A DNA stretch of 24,017 nucleotides from positions 1 to 24,017 of IMG/VR virus record IMGVR_UViG_3300007871_000054. One strand, written 5' to 3'. Origin of the DNA: a virus. How positions within the stretch are numbered: the stretch's first letter is position 1; the number at the start of each line of letters is the position of its first letter. This document shows, piece after piece, positions 9,316-17,894 of the stretch. A program made the position numbers and the translations under genes. The notes under the pieces were generated by a model. The model saw nothing but the letters and a program-made list of their open reading frames with translations, was not told the DNA's origin and made no database searches.

Positions 9316-9477
9316 ATGCCATATCAAGTTAGGGGTAAAGCGGTGTATCATTTGAAAAACGGCAGATGGGTAGTAAAGCAGCGATGCGACTCACACGAGA
9401 ACGCTCTCGCTGCTGTCCGTCTATTAGAAGGGCTAGAACACGGTAGCATAAAGCCCGAAGATGTGAGGAATAGCTGA
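9316..9477 (+). CDS. Small basic protein, 53 aa
   Basis: A short frame running from ATG at 9316 to TGA at 9475-9477. It is preceded by AGGGGG five bases upstream, and its stop overlaps the next start (TGATG), which is strong evidence for translation. The product begins MPYQVRGKAVYHLKNGRW and continues with VVKQRCDSHENALAAVRL. It looks like a small beta hairpin followed by an alpha helix, slightly basic. The beta-strand pattern 'YHLKNGRWVVKQ' plus a helix with LLEGLEHG gives a compact fold, possibly nucleic-acid or protein binding. Function unknown. Confidence 0.75.
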   Translation: MPYQVRGKAVYHLKNGRWVVKQRCDSHENALAAVRLLEGLEHGSIKPEDVRNS

Positions 9478-10082
9478 TGGCAAAGAACCACATAGATGGT
9501 ATCCGTGCTCTAGTTCGTCAGTTGTTAAGGGATGAGTTTGACCCTGCTGGAACAATGGAGTGGCAGGATGATGAGCTAGACATTTACATAGGTGCTCGCC
9601 TTGCCGACATATCGGATGCGAGACCCTATGAAGTCAAGGAGTCGGTTTCGCTTACAGTCAACTCTATTGAGTATGACGTGAGTGATATTGAGGATTTGAT
9701 TGAGGTTACACACGCCGAGTATCCTGTCGGCACGACTAACCCTGACCTGCGGAATGTAAGCAGATGGGGAGATACGGTCAGGATAGATACGACTCGGCGA
9801 CCTTCTGGGACTGAGGACGCATACCTCTACTGCCATAAACTCCATAGTGTAACGGAGTCTACCTCCACGTTGAATGTCCGACAAGAGAAGCTACTTGTGG
9901 TTGGCGTGGCTGCTATGGCAGCTAGGGCTAAGTCTCGCACACAAATCAATAAACAGACCGTAGGTGGGACTAGAGTGCCCAGAGACCATCTAACGTGGGC
10001 ACAAATTCAGGAGGAGAAGTTTCAAGCTGGCTTGAGGCTTATCACAAAGCAAAGGATAAAGCAACGCTATCCAGTGGATTAG
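9477..10082 (+). CDS. Putative head-tail adaptor (connector) protein
   Basis: 201 residues, starting inside the stop of the 53-residue gene. It has the usual layout of phage adaptor proteins that dock under the portal. A first helix with 'IRALVRQLLRDEFD' leads to an acidic 'EWQDDELDIYIGARLADIS' segment. A beta-rich middle ('YDVSDIEDLIEVTHAEYPVG'; 'YLYCHKLH') follows, then a long C-terminal helical region ('KLLVVGVAAMAARAKSR'; 'IQEEKFQAGLRLITKQR'). This resembles the SU10-type/gp6-like adaptor group in order and size. Position between capsid and fibre genes agrees. There is no diagnostic motif, so another connector or a small virion protein remains possible. Confidence 0.6.
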   Translation: MAKNHIDGIRALVRQLLRDEFDPAGTMEWQDDELDIYIGARLADISDARPYEVKESVSLTVNSIEYDVSDIEDLIEVTHAEYPVGTTNPDLRNVSRWGDTVRIDTTRRPSGTEDAYLYCHKLHSVTESTSTLNVRQEKLLVVGVAAMAARAKSRTQINKQTVGGTRVPRDHLTWAQIQEEKFQAGLRLITKQRIKQRYPVD

Positions 10083-10094
10083 GCAGGTGATATT

Positions 10095-12389
10095 ATGGGC
10101 GAGACTGAGTTTCTGGTAGTAAAAAACAGAGCTTACAGCACTCTCCTTACAGCTATTGACGATGATGATGTCAGCGTTGTGGTGGCTGCTGGCGAGGGGG
10201 CTAGGTTTCCTTCCACTTATCCTTTTGACATAACCATTGAAGATGAAATTATGCGGTGCACTAATCGTGCTACCGATACCTTGACAGTTACTAGAGCACA
10301 GCAGAGCACAACGGCTGTTGCTCATTCTGTCGGTGTTCAAGTCTCCCTGAACATAACGGCGAAGTCCATTACTGACCTTAATACCGCCGTCAATTTCATT
10401 GAAAAATATGCTGACTATGGTCTGGCTTTCTACGGTGTAATAACCACCATTGATGATACCACTCATTTCAGAGTAGCAGGTCTGGCGGGTATGGGAACTG
10501 GCTGGTTTAAGACTACTGCTGGGACTCCTTATGAGATACTCGTTGTTCAAGCTGATGGGGCAGCCCCAGAGGGTCAACAAACACCAGTAGTAGCCTATAC
10601 ATCAACAGGTGGTATATTCCAACACGCTGCTTTTTCTGGTGGCAATCCAGAAGTAGGCGATGAGGTTCTGATTATCAATCCCCTTCTCGCCTCACTAGGC
10701 ACGAAGGCTACCGCAGCAGCTACAGGAGCGGTAACGACCACAGACTATATGATGGCTTATGTGAAGCAGTTAGTTACTGAACTGCAAACCTTAGACGCTC
10801 TAGTTGATGCTATTAAGGCAGTTACCGATGTTATCCCTGACGCTGGTGCTTTGACCGCTCTCCTTGCAAGCATCGCTTCTATCTTGGAGGATACAGGGAC
10901 AACGCTTCCAGCTACCTTATCTACGATTGATACGGTAGTGGACGGTATTCAAACAGATTTAAGCAATGCCACAGATGGGCTAGGTGCTCTCAAGGCACTA
11001 ATTGACGCAGTTCAAACTGATGTAGGCGACCCAACTGGTGAAACCCTAGCCTCTATCTCGGCTAAGATAGGGGATATAGCTAGGTCTCTGGACGTGATTA
11101 TCGGAGCAAGGTGGGACTCCTCTAGTGATTTGGGAACAGATATAGCTCAACTCCTGACCTATACTGACATTCTGGATGATGCCACCAATGGTTTAGCCAA
11201 TATCAAGAGCCTTATTGATACCCTCACCACCAATGTAGGGACTGTGGATACTGTGGTTGATGGTATCCAGACAGACCTGAGTAATGTAACAGATGGTCTG
11301 GGGGCATTAAGAACTCTTATTTTGGCAAATGCTACCTTGATAGGGGCATTGGACGCCACAGCTACGGCTGATGACCTCTCAGACATAGCCACAACTGATA
11401 TAGCTGCTAAGGTTGGTAGATTACTACTTCGGTTTTCAGCCGATGCCTTTTCAGCAACGATTGGTGGCTCTGCACGCACAGATGTTGAGGCTATGTTCCA
11501 AGCTCTAGCCAATTATATTTCTGATAGCGGTGGAGCTTATAGCGTCTCGCTTGATGGCTCTGCCCGAACAGATATTGAAGCTCTACACGCAGCACTAGCC
11601 GTAATGCTTGGGACTAGAGACCAGACAGTATCTGCTGGTGTCTTAGCTGATACCGAGTCCGCCTTTGCTCTACTGAGGCGACTAGCTACTTCTGGCTCAC
11701 TGGTTCACTTCGGAGATATTACTGCGGTGTCGGCTGGCGTATCATCTACTATCGCTGACCTCATAGGGTGGGAGGATGATTACTTTCTCGGTTGGTGGAT
11801 GATGATTGTCAGGGATGATGGCGGTGCAGGAGCAGCACCACAGGGCGAGTATAGACAGATAAGTTCCTATACCAGCACGACAGGGCTAATGAACCACACA
11901 GCCTTCTCTGCTGCCGATGTAGTAGGCGACCAAGCTATGCTAATCCACCCTCTACTTTATGGGCTATTCGCAGCTACTAGAGGCTCAGGGGTTAGAAGCC
12001 TTGAAACATTAGGTGAAGACCAAGATGCTGGGCTGGATGTTGCCAGAGGTAAATATACCAAGACAATGACTGGTGCTGCCAATGACCTGTATGGGGAGAG
12101 TTCTGACGCCGAGTTTGTTCTCCAAGAGTTCAGGGTTGACCTTCACAATATGGCTGAAGGTGATACCATAGTCTTTAAGGTTCTCACAACTGAGGATGGC
12201 ACTGAGAGACAGATTAGTGATGATGAGGCTAATACCTTTGTCGGTCCGCAAGACCCAGCTAGAGTTGAGATAATTGGCTCGGCTAATCAGGTCTGGGGTA
12301 GAGAAGATATAAGCATAACAGCTACGCAGACTACTGGGACTAACAGGGAAATAGTCTGCTATTGGCGTGATGCCAAGAGGGGGAGCTAA
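10095..12389 (+). CDS. Repeat-rich virion fibre-like protein, 764 aa
   Basis: ATG with a weak AGGTGA upstream. Residues 1-95 share a module with the protein encoded after the capsid gene ('TLTVTRAQQSTTAVAHSVG'). Residues about 110-203 and 535-625 are two copies of one beta domain: each begins around F-x-G-x-[IV]-T, has a Gly/Ala-rich turn with AP or APEGQ/APQGE, then YTST.G and HxAFS, then GD followed by an aliphatic run ending HPLL or NPLL. Between them lie Leu/Asp/Thr-rich helical repeats ('DTVVDGIQTDLSN.TDGLGAL' at residues 279 and 385) and a duplicated 'GSARTD.EA'. The C-terminus is a beta sandwich-like region. Overall it looks like an elongated trimeric fibre or stalk protein of the virion. 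It has no enzyme motif. Its stop overlaps the next start (TAATG). Confidence 0.65.
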   Translation: MGETEFLVVKNRAYSTLLTAIDDDDVSVVVAAGEGARFPSTYPFDITIEDEIMRCTNRATDTLTVTRAQQSTTAVAHSVGVQVSLNITAKSITDLNTAVNFIEKYADYGLAFYGVITTIDDTTHFRVAGLAGMGTGWFKTTAGTPYEILVVQADGAAPEGQQTPVVAYTSTGGIFQHAAFSGGNPEVGDEVLIINPLLASLGTKATAAATGAVTTTDYMMAYVKQLVTELQTLDALVDAIKAVTDVIPDAGALTALLASIASILEDTGTTLPATLSTIDTVVDGIQTDLSNATDGLGALKALIDAVQTDVGDPTGETLASISAKIGDIARSLDVIIGARWDSSSDLGTDIAQLLTYTDILDDATNGLANIKSLIDTLTTNVGTVDTVVDGIQTDLSNVTDGLGALRTLILANATLIGALDATATADDLSDIATTDIAAKVGRLLLRFSADAFSATIGGSARTDVEAMFQALANYISDSGGAYSVSLDGSARTDIEALHAALAVMLGTRDQTVSAGVLADTESAFALLRRLATSGSLVHFGDITAVSAGVSSTIADLIGWEDDYFLGWWMMIVRDDGGAGAAPQGEYRQISSYTSTTGLMNHTAFSAADVVGDQAMLIHPLLYGLFAATRGSGVRSLETLGEDQDAGLDVARGKYTKTMTGAANDLYGESSDAEFVLQEFRVDLHNMAEGDTIVFKVLTTEDGTERQISDDEANTFVGPQDPARVEIIGSANQVWGREDISITATQTTGTNREIVCYWRDAKRGS
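10929..11000 (+). repeat. Coding repeat, copy 1 (DTVVDGIQTDLSN type)
   Basis: Encodes 'DTVVDGIQTDLSNATDGLGA' and a few more residues of the 764-residue protein. A second copy starts 318 bases (106 codons) downstream at 11247. The two differ mostly at third codon positions, so the protein repeat has been kept while the DNA drifted. Confidence 0.75.
11247..11318 (+). repeat. Coding repeat, copy 2 (DTVVDGIQTDLSN type)
   Basis: Encodes 'DTVVDGIQTDLSNVTDGLGA', nearly identical in protein to copy 1 at 10929 but with many silent differences. It probably forms a repeated coiled-coil segment of a fibre shaft. Confidence 0.75.
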
Positions 12390-12913
12390 TGTCAAAGATA
12401 GATGATGCGATACTAGCATATCACCATATCCACAGAACCAAGCATATCACCATAAACGGGGATACCGAAACTGTAGTCTCTAACCTATTCAAAGTAACTG
12501 GGCTAGTGAGAGTTATCTTCTTAGGTGGAGTGGTAGAAACGGCAACTCTGGGGGCTAATGTAACCGACTGCTGGTTTGACTTGTTCCCGACTGCTGGAGC
12601 ATCAGTCCCCTTAACAAAGGAATTGGGAGCACCAGCTATGAGTGCCTTTGAGGTTGGCTCTGCTATTGTTAAATCTATGGTGGCTGGTGAGATAGCCAAT
12701 GTCCTAAGAGCCAATGTAGGTATGTTTTTAGAAGAAGATGCCGACTACAAGTTCCCATTTAAGTCATTCTTGGTGGGCAAGGATAGTGATGCTGTAACCC
12801 AAATAAGGTTTATGTATACCACCAATGCCGACTTGGGAGCTGAGACAGGGGAACTTGACTTTGAAGTGATTTATGAACCTATTACTAATGGGTCTGGAAT
12901 AGTCCCAGCATAA
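12389..12913 (+). CDS. Hypothetical beta-rich virion protein, 174 aa
   Basis: Its ATG shares a base with the stop of the 764-residue gene (TAATG), so the two are likely translationally coupled. The product begins with a short helix ('KIDDAILAYHHIHRTKHI') and is then beta-rich with little charge clustering ('LVRVIFLGGVVETATLG'; 'QIRFMYTTNADLG'). One cysteine, no signal peptide or membrane segment. The region 'LVRVIFLGGVVET' with a following ligand-like loop recalls small phage structural proteins made of one beta barrel, but I cannot assign a family. Probably a partner or cap of the fibre-like protein encoded just before it; that is inference from order alone. Confidence 0.65.
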   Translation: MSKIDDAILAYHHIHRTKHITINGDTETVVSNLFKVTGLVRVIFLGGVVETATLGANVTDCWFDLFPTAGASVPLTKELGAPAMSAFEVGSAIVKSMVAGEIANVLRANVGMFLEEDADYKFPFKSFLVGKDSDAVTQIRFMYTTNADLGAETGELDFEVIYEPITNGSGIVPA

Positions 12914-12923
12914 GGAGTGAGAT

Positions 12924-13145
12924 ATGTTATCAGACATAGAATATCAGGAAATTATGGAGAGGCGGAGAGTCCTTGAAGGCATTATGGAAGGGGCTGAGAG
13001 AGATAAAGACAAATACCAAGATATGAAGAAGGCAGCTATTGATAGAAAGCAGGATGCTAATGCACGGCTGACCCTCTATGATAACTTCCTTAGTGATGCC
13101 GTCAAGGAATACGAGGACGCTCATCCCCCTGAACCGCCAGCATAA
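12924..13145 (+). CDS. Small coiled-coil protein, 73 aa
   Basis: Preceded by AAGGAG eight bases before the ATG. Almost entirely charged helix: residues 3-62 read as one or two coiled coils ('EIMERRRVLEGIMEGAERDK'; 'DANARLTLYDNFLSDAVKEY'), ending in a Pro-rich tail 'HPPEPPA'. No cysteine or membrane segment. In this position (between fibre-like genes) it could be a chaperone for fibre assembly or a small structural spacer. No family recognised. Confidence 0.7.
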   Translation: MLSDIEYQEIMERRRVLEGIMEGAERDKDKYQDMKKAAIDRKQDANARLTLYDNFLSDAVKEYEDAHPPEPPA

Positions 13146-13155
13146 GGAGTCTTAG

Positions 13156-13809
13156 ATGAAATCAACAGGTCTAGTATTTGCCGAGAAGCCGTCTATAGGC
13201 ATTGAACCTACCAGACTTTATGATAGGTCTAGGTTCGGCAATCATGGTGTGCATACTGATATTACTATGGGTCAGCGTCCTAGCGGACTATGGGTGAGGA
13301 GCTTTAACGGCACAAGTTCTTATGTGGATTTAGGCAGCGATGTTTCTATTAAAAACTTCTCTGCCATAACCATACTTTTCTGGTTCAAGGGGGTCACTGC
13401 CTCTGGTCTAAATACAATCCTAGATTCAGGGTATTGGGCAGCCGATTATGGTTACTATGCTTATATGGCAGATGGGACTAATACAATAAGCACAAAAGTC
13501 CGTGATAAAAATGGTGCTGTATCAACTGGGACTGAAACCTTTACTAATAATGTTTGGGTTCAGTCAGGACTTACCTACGATCGTGCTACATTATATTCTG
13601 TCAAGAATGGAGCACTTGCTATAGGTGGCGTTCAAAATGCTGACGCAGAGATAACTTCAAGCCAAAATCCACTTATTGGTCGTCGTTCAAATGACACCGT
13701 AGATTATTTAACTGGCAAAGTTGGGCTACTCAGGATTTACAACTACGCCCTCTCCGCAGGTCAGATAAAGAAAATCTTTGAGGCTGAACGCCATTGGTTT
13801 GGGAGGTAA
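13156..13809 (+). CDS. LamG/concanavalin A-like lectin domain protein
   Basis: AAGGAG precedes the ATG by about eight bases. 217 residues. After an N-terminal 'MKSTGLVFAEKPS' the protein shows the LamG jelly-roll pattern: 'SFNGTSSYVDLG' near residue 53, 'SAITILFWFKG' near 73, 'YYAYMADGTNTISTKVRD' near 105, 'WVQSGLTYD' near 134, and 'GKVGLLRIYNYALSAGQIKK' near 190, where the last two strands close the sandwich. Such domains bind sugars or act as fibre tips in phages. The following gene is a diverged copy. Function inferred: adsorption or virion surface decoration. Confidence 0.8.
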   Translation: MKSTGLVFAEKPSIGIEPTRLYDRSRFGNHGVHTDITMGQRPSGLWVRSFNGTSSYVDLGSDVSIKNFSAITILFWFKGVTASGLNTILDSGYWAADYGYYAYMADGTNTISTKVRDKNGAVSTGTETFTNNVWVQSGLTYDRATLYSVKNGALAIGGVQNADAEITSSQNPLIGRRSNDTVDYLTGKVGLLRIYNYALSAGQIKKIFEAERHWFGR

Positions 13810-13810
13810 G

Positions 13811-14374
13811 ATGAAGTCAACAGGATTAGTATTTAAATCCAGAGATTATATCAGGAGTGCTGAACCCCCTGCCACTGTCCTTGAGGACGAGATTAGAGGA
13901 CATCACGGCTCTATGACCACTGGTAAGCCTGACTTGGTTAGACATTCTTCTGGTTTATGGGTGTTCAGCTATAATGGAACTGATGCTGTGGTAGATGTTG
14001 GGGACTTAGAAAGGAATGTAAGGGGTATCTGCCTCTGGATATACCCCGATGATAATACTGAGAGGTCAATCCTTGACTTGGATGCTGGAACACACAGCCT
14101 AGAATTAGATGCTAGTGGCGACCTCACAGCTACAGGTTGGACTTCACCTACCCGATATGTCAATGCTCTTGTGGCTAATGCCGTAGCTCAGTCTGCGTGG
14201 AGTTTTATCGCAGTTACTACAGCCACAGCCATAGACCCCTCAGATGTAGACTTGGGCAAAGAAGCCAGTTTTTTTGACGGTTATCAAGCAAAATATAAAA
14301 TGTTTGAGTATCCTCCATCTAAGGAGCTGCTACAGGCAATTTACCAAGATGAGAAGCGTTGGTTTGGAGGGTAA
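13811..14374 (+). CDS. Second, diverged LamG-like paralogue
   Basis: A start at 13811 is chosen because it has GGAGG four to nine bases upstream and gives the same opening as its neighbour (MKSTGLVF); an upstream start at 13778 would run back into the preceding gene. 187 residues. It keeps landmarks of the first copy: 'HSSGLWVFSYNGTDAVVDVG' against 'GLWVRSFNGTSSYVDLG', and the ending 'YQDEKRWFGG' against 'FEAERHWFGR'. The inner strands are shorter and more divergent, so it may be a reduced jelly roll. Probably arose by tandem duplication, followed by change of binding specificity. Confidence 0.75.
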   Translation: MKSTGLVFKSRDYIRSAEPPATVLEDEIRGHHGSMTTGKPDLVRHSSGLWVFSYNGTDAVVDVGDLERNVRGICLWIYPDDNTERSILDLDAGTHSLELDASGDLTATGWTSPTRYVNALVANAVAQSAWSFIAVTTATAIDPSDVDLGKEASFFDGYQAKYKMFEYPPSKELLQAIYQDEKRWFGG

Positions 14375-14377
14375 ATA

Positions 14378-14575
14378 ATGCCACTATTTGATGATATGTA
14401 TTTTGACCAGAAGTGGTCTATGTGGGATAGTTGGATTTATTCTATAGGTCGCAAGCTGAGAGTCGCTGCTATGACTACGCAGCATCGGCTCGTCAACGTG
14501 ATTACGGCTCAGAATAGGCTGGTCAATTTCATTACTGCTCAATACCGCAAGATAGGATTACATATCGGAGGTTAA
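14378..14575 (+). CDS. Small protein with three 10-residue repeats, 65 aa
   Basis: GGAGGG seven bases upstream of the ATG; four bases after the previous stop. The N-terminal half is aromatic and acidic ('MYFDQKWSMWDSWIYSIG'). Residues 32-61 are three in-frame copies of a ten-residue unit: MTTQHRLVNV, ITAQNRLVNF, ITAQYRKIGL. Each copy is thirty bases. A repeat of ten does not fit a simple heptad coil; it may form an amphipathic helix or a repeated docking strand. Ends 'HIGG' and the next gene starts two bases after its stop. Function unknown. Confidence 0.7.
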   Translation: MPLFDDMYFDQKWSMWDSWIYSIGRKLRVAAMTTQHRLVNVITAQNRLVNFITAQYRKIGLHIGG

Positions 14576-14577
14576 TT

Positions 14578-14889
14578 ATGGCTATCAAGGTCGTTACTGA
14601 ATTTCTAAAAAACGCTACCATCAGGGTCATAGCTTATGTATATGATGATGATGGCGACTTAGTAGCCCCTAGCTCTGTTACGATTGACCTGTGGGATGCC
14701 GATGGAACACCGCTACAAGAGGCTACAGCTATGGACGTAACAGGAGCTACAGGGGTTTACGAGCACTACGAATACACCGATACCGACAGCCCTGTTGGGC
14801 ATTGGAGGGGTGTGGTCTGGGCTATTGATGGTGATGGAGCTACGGCAAAGAAAAGCGAGGGTAGCTTCGGCTTTAAGGTAAAGGCATAA
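14578..14889 (+). CDS. Small beta-sandwich protein, 103 aa
   Basis: CGGAGG about eight bases before the ATG. Beta-rich product with an Ig/CNA-B-like rhythm: 'NATIRVIAYVYDDDGDLVAP', 'SVTIDLWDADGTPLQEAT', 'GVYEHYEYTDT', 'VGHWRGVVWAIDGDG'. This layout (a strand with DxDG loops, 'GVYEHYEY' and 'GHWRGVVWA') is commonly seen in small phage virion proteins that carry an Ig-like domain. No enzyme motif. It overlaps the next gene by one base (TAATG), so it is probably made together with the tail protein that follows. Confidence 0.7.
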   Translation: MAIKVVTEFLKNATIRVIAYVYDDDGDLVAPSSVTIDLWDADGTPLQEATAMDVTGATGVYEHYEYTDTDSPVGHWRGVVWAIDGDGATAKKSEGSFGFKVKA

Positions 14890-17800
14890 TGAGAGCACTA
14901 TCGGCAGAGCTATTAAAAGCCCAGAAACAACAGGACTTTGATAGTCTCTGGAAGATAGTGCTGACTAAAGGTGGCGATACTTATACTTACGACAGGGACG
15001 TTATCAGCTATCTAGCCCACCTTGAGTCTGATTATAGCCAAACTGCCGATGTTGTTATCAATGACCCAGATAATGACCTTGTTGACCTAGCCCTACAGGG
15101 CTTCAAAGGCGTTATCAGTTACGGTCTTGTGCTCCCTAACGGAGCTGAGGCATATTCAGCCACCGCTCCGCTATGGGTGATACCGCAGCAGGGTCATTCT
15201 CTTGGCTCAGGCTCTTATTCTCGGCTGAGTCTTGGTGGCATCTTTAACCAGATGAACGCAGACCAAGCGAGTGTAGCCTATGAGCCTGATGCTGATGATA
15301 CAACCACCATTCAAGCCCTCATCAATGCCATAGCTGGTGCTACCCTTGCCTGCTATTCCCATTGCACGGCTTGGGAAGTGGTCTGGGATAGTGTGGACGG
15401 CATCATAGAAACCTACCAGCCAAAGGATATGTTCAATATCGCAAAGCGAGGTAGCCGTCTGTCAGCCATTAAGAAACTGATGAGCTGGACTAACTGCGTG
15501 GCTATAGTAAAGAGCGATGGTAAAATCCATATATTAGTTCCTACTACATCGGGCACAGACTACGACTACCAGTATGAGCTTGCTGAGGTTGACGTAGGTA
15601 AGCACACATTCTTTGCCAAGACCTATCGTAAGCGAGTCGTGATACCTAACTACATAGTTGTTGAGTCCCACGAAAGCCACTCCGTCCAGTATTCAGGCTA
15701 TGCCCAGACTACGGATTATGACGACCTCCCCGATGAGTTGAAAAAGAGGGACTTCATTACACTCAGGCTCTCAAGCAATACTCAAGCCACCGCCATAGCT
15801 GAGGCTATCAGGGATAAGTATGTCCTTGACTCAGAGCGTGGCTCTGGTAAAGTTCCTATGAACGCAGGGCAGGAGCAATATGACTACGTTAATATGATTG
15901 ACGCTAGGACAGGCGATGAGGTCGCTGGTAATGCAGGATACATTAAGAGGGTCTGTCAGCCATCCCCAGATATAGAGAAGGGCTTTTCTATGAGCTTCGG
16001 CTTCGGCAAGATGATGGAGTATAACCCTCTGGGTCTTGCACCAGCTTCGTCTCCTCTCGGTGTCGGCACGCCTGACTTTAATACTCTAGTTGAGGCTCTG
16101 AACGAAACCATTGATAACCTTAATAATCTCTGGGAGTCTCACATAGGGCTACAGCAAGCCTTCATCAGCTTGGGTGATTACCTTGAGCGTATCAGGATAA
16201 CTCCTTCTCAGTTTGGTTTCAGAACAGATTGGGAGAGCCTTGATGGTTGGGACGTTACTGGATGCACAGGGACAGGTGCAGCGAGCACGGATAAGACAGG
16301 CTTGACACTTACTGTTGGAGTTACACCAGCCAGCATTGCCAAGATACTGACCGAGAAGCGTGGCGGTGTCGTATTGCAGTTTGCTAAGGAGAGCGTGTTT
16401 AAGACCCTGATGGCTGTCAGTAGCGTAGCCTCCGATGTCGTATCTTATGCGATACTAGGAGACAAGGACATCGGTTCTGGTTATGGTTTCAAGCTCATAG
16501 GGTCTACGCTCTACGGCTACGTTAGGAACATAGGCTCTGAGGAGACTGTAGAACTAATCACTAACTTCAACGCCGATTGGGACTACATTTTGCAGGCTCA
16601 TTACACGCCAGATGTAAGCGTTGCCTTCTATGTGGATAATGAGTATAAGGCTGAGATAACTGCTACATTACCTGACGCAGACAATGAGGGTATACAGTTC
16701 CAGATTACCACGACTACAACAGCCAATGCCAAGCTCTACGACAGGACGGCTCAGGTCTACATTGACTTCCTGAGCGGTCATTCAGCTACAGGCTTGTGGC
16801 TGATAGACGCAGACGGCACTCAAGGGCATATAGCTAGGGATGCTACTGGTGTCCTTTGGTGCGTTTATGTGAATGGGCTATCAATTATGGCTCGCTGGTC
16901 AGGCGATAATGGCGAGACTTGGAGCGAGCCTGAGACGGTAGTTACCGAGAGTTATGAAGGGGTCGCTGATGGTGCTGAACTTGATATGAGGGTGGACTCT
17001 AGCGGTAAGGTTCAGGTTGTCTACGCTGTGAGGACAGGGGTAAGCGGAAGTTACAGAACACTTTATCATATCTACCGAGACACCATAACTGGCTGGACTA
17101 CGAAAGAGGACATCATAGGCTCGGAAAAATATATTAAATATCCACGAATGGCATTAGACAGCTCCGATGATATTCACGTCATTTACCACGAAGGCACTCT
17201 GGGTGGTGCTTCTGCCGATTACATTAAGAGAGCATCAGGGGTGTGGGGTAGCCCTTACACCCTTGAGACTCACACATACCATAATATATGGTCTCACGAT
17301 ATAGCCGTAGATGAGACTGATAGTGTTCACTGTGTCTATATCTCAAGGCGTGGTCGGTCTGTCTACCACAGGGAATACAGAGGTAGTTGGCTGGCAGAGG
17401 ACACACTATTCACCACCGATGATTATGATGTAGACCAGTTCGGCGTGAAGATAGCGATTAACTCAGGCGGTCAATGTCAGGTTGTTTGGGCTGGACATAA
17501 TGAAGCTGGCACTTACCCGACCAAGCATCAAATCCGCTTTTGCAAGGGGATAACTGGCTCGTTTGCTGCCGTTGAGGAGTTGACAGATGTTAATGCCCAC
17601 CAAGTCGCTACCTTCGGTCAGAACGCCACAATCTACGACTTGGATATAACTATAGATTACCTTGATAGGATTGATATTGTCTGGAAGGGCAATGCAACAG
17701 AGGTATTAGGGACTACTGTTAGTCGTATCCGTTATGATGGAGCTTGGAGCGATATTGCTGCCCTCTTTGACGTGGCTGCCACTGTCTATGATATGCTCTG

Positions 17801-17891
17801 GGCTTGGCATCCTGAGTTTTATAATGTATTATCTAATAGTTATATGCTCACCATTACTGTCGCAGCAGGGCTGAGCCTTTACAGGAGTTGA
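14889..17891 (+). CDS. Tail/receptor-binding protein: hub-like N-terminus, beta middle, six-repeat propeller
   Basis: 1000 residues. About 1-420: a region that looks like a tail hub or baseplate protein ('LWKIVLTKGGDTYTYDRDVI', 'SYLAHLESDYSQTADVVIND', 'SRLSAIKKLMSWTNCVAIVK' followed by 'SDGKIHIL'). About 430-640: a jelly-roll-like stretch with 'YGFKLIGSTLYGYVRN' and 'VAFYVDNEYKAEITATL'. About 645-990: six repeats starting near 645, 697, 751, 802, 852 and 917, each with an aliphatic strand, D-S/D-x-[GD] and a [VI]-x-[VI]-[VW]-[YW] strand; one Asp-box 'SGDNGETWS' at about 671. This matches a six-bladed sialidase-like beta-propeller, but no sialidase Arg triad was identified. Likely binds or trims host surface sugar. 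Confidence 0.7.
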   Translation: MRALSAELLKAQKQQDFDSLWKIVLTKGGDTYTYDRDVISYLAHLESDYSQTADVVINDPDNDLVDLALQGFKGVISYGLVLPNGAEAYSATAPLWVIPQQGHSLGSGSYSRLSLGGIFNQMNADQASVAYEPDADDTTTIQALINAIAGATLACYSHCTAWEVVWDSVDGIIETYQPKDMFNIAKRGSRLSAIKKLMSWTNCVAIVKSDGKIHILVPTTSGTDYDYQYELAEVDVGKHTFFAKTYRKRVVIPNYIVVESHESHSVQYSGYAQTTDYDDLPDELKKRDFITLRLSSNTQATAIAEAIRDKYVLDSERGSGKVPMNAGQEQYDYVNMIDARTGDEVAGNAGYIKRVCQPSPDIEKGFSMSFGFGKMMEYNPLGLAPASSPLGVGTPDFNTLVEALNETIDNLNNLWESHIGLQQAFISLGDYLERIRITPSQFGFRTDWESLDGWDVTGCTGTGAASTDKTGLTLTVGVTPASIAKILTEKRGGVVLQFAKESVFKTLMAVSSVASDVVSYAILGDKDIGSGYGFKLIGSTLYGYVRNIGSEETVELITNFNADWDYILQAHYTPDVSVAFYVDNEYKAEITATLPDADNEGIQFQITTTTTANAKLYDRTAQVYIDFLSGHSATGLWLIDADGTQGHIARDATGVLWCVYVNGLSIMARWSGDNGETWSEPETVVTESYEGVADGAELDMRVDSSGKVQVVYAVRTGVSGSYRTLYHIYRDTITGWTTKEDIIGSEKYIKYPRMALDSSDDIHVIYHEGTLGGASADYIKRASGVWGSPYTLETHTYHNIWSHDIAVDETDSVHCVYISRRGRSVYHREYRGSWLAEDTLFTTDDYDVDQFGVKIAINSGGQCQVVWAGHNEAGTYPTKHQIRFCKGITGSFAAVEELTDVNAHQVATFGQNATIYDLDITIDYLDRIDIVWKGNATEVLGTTVSRIRYDGAWSDIAALFDVAATVYDMLWAWHPEFYNVLSNSYMLTITVAAGLSLYRS

Positions 17892-17894
17892 AGT

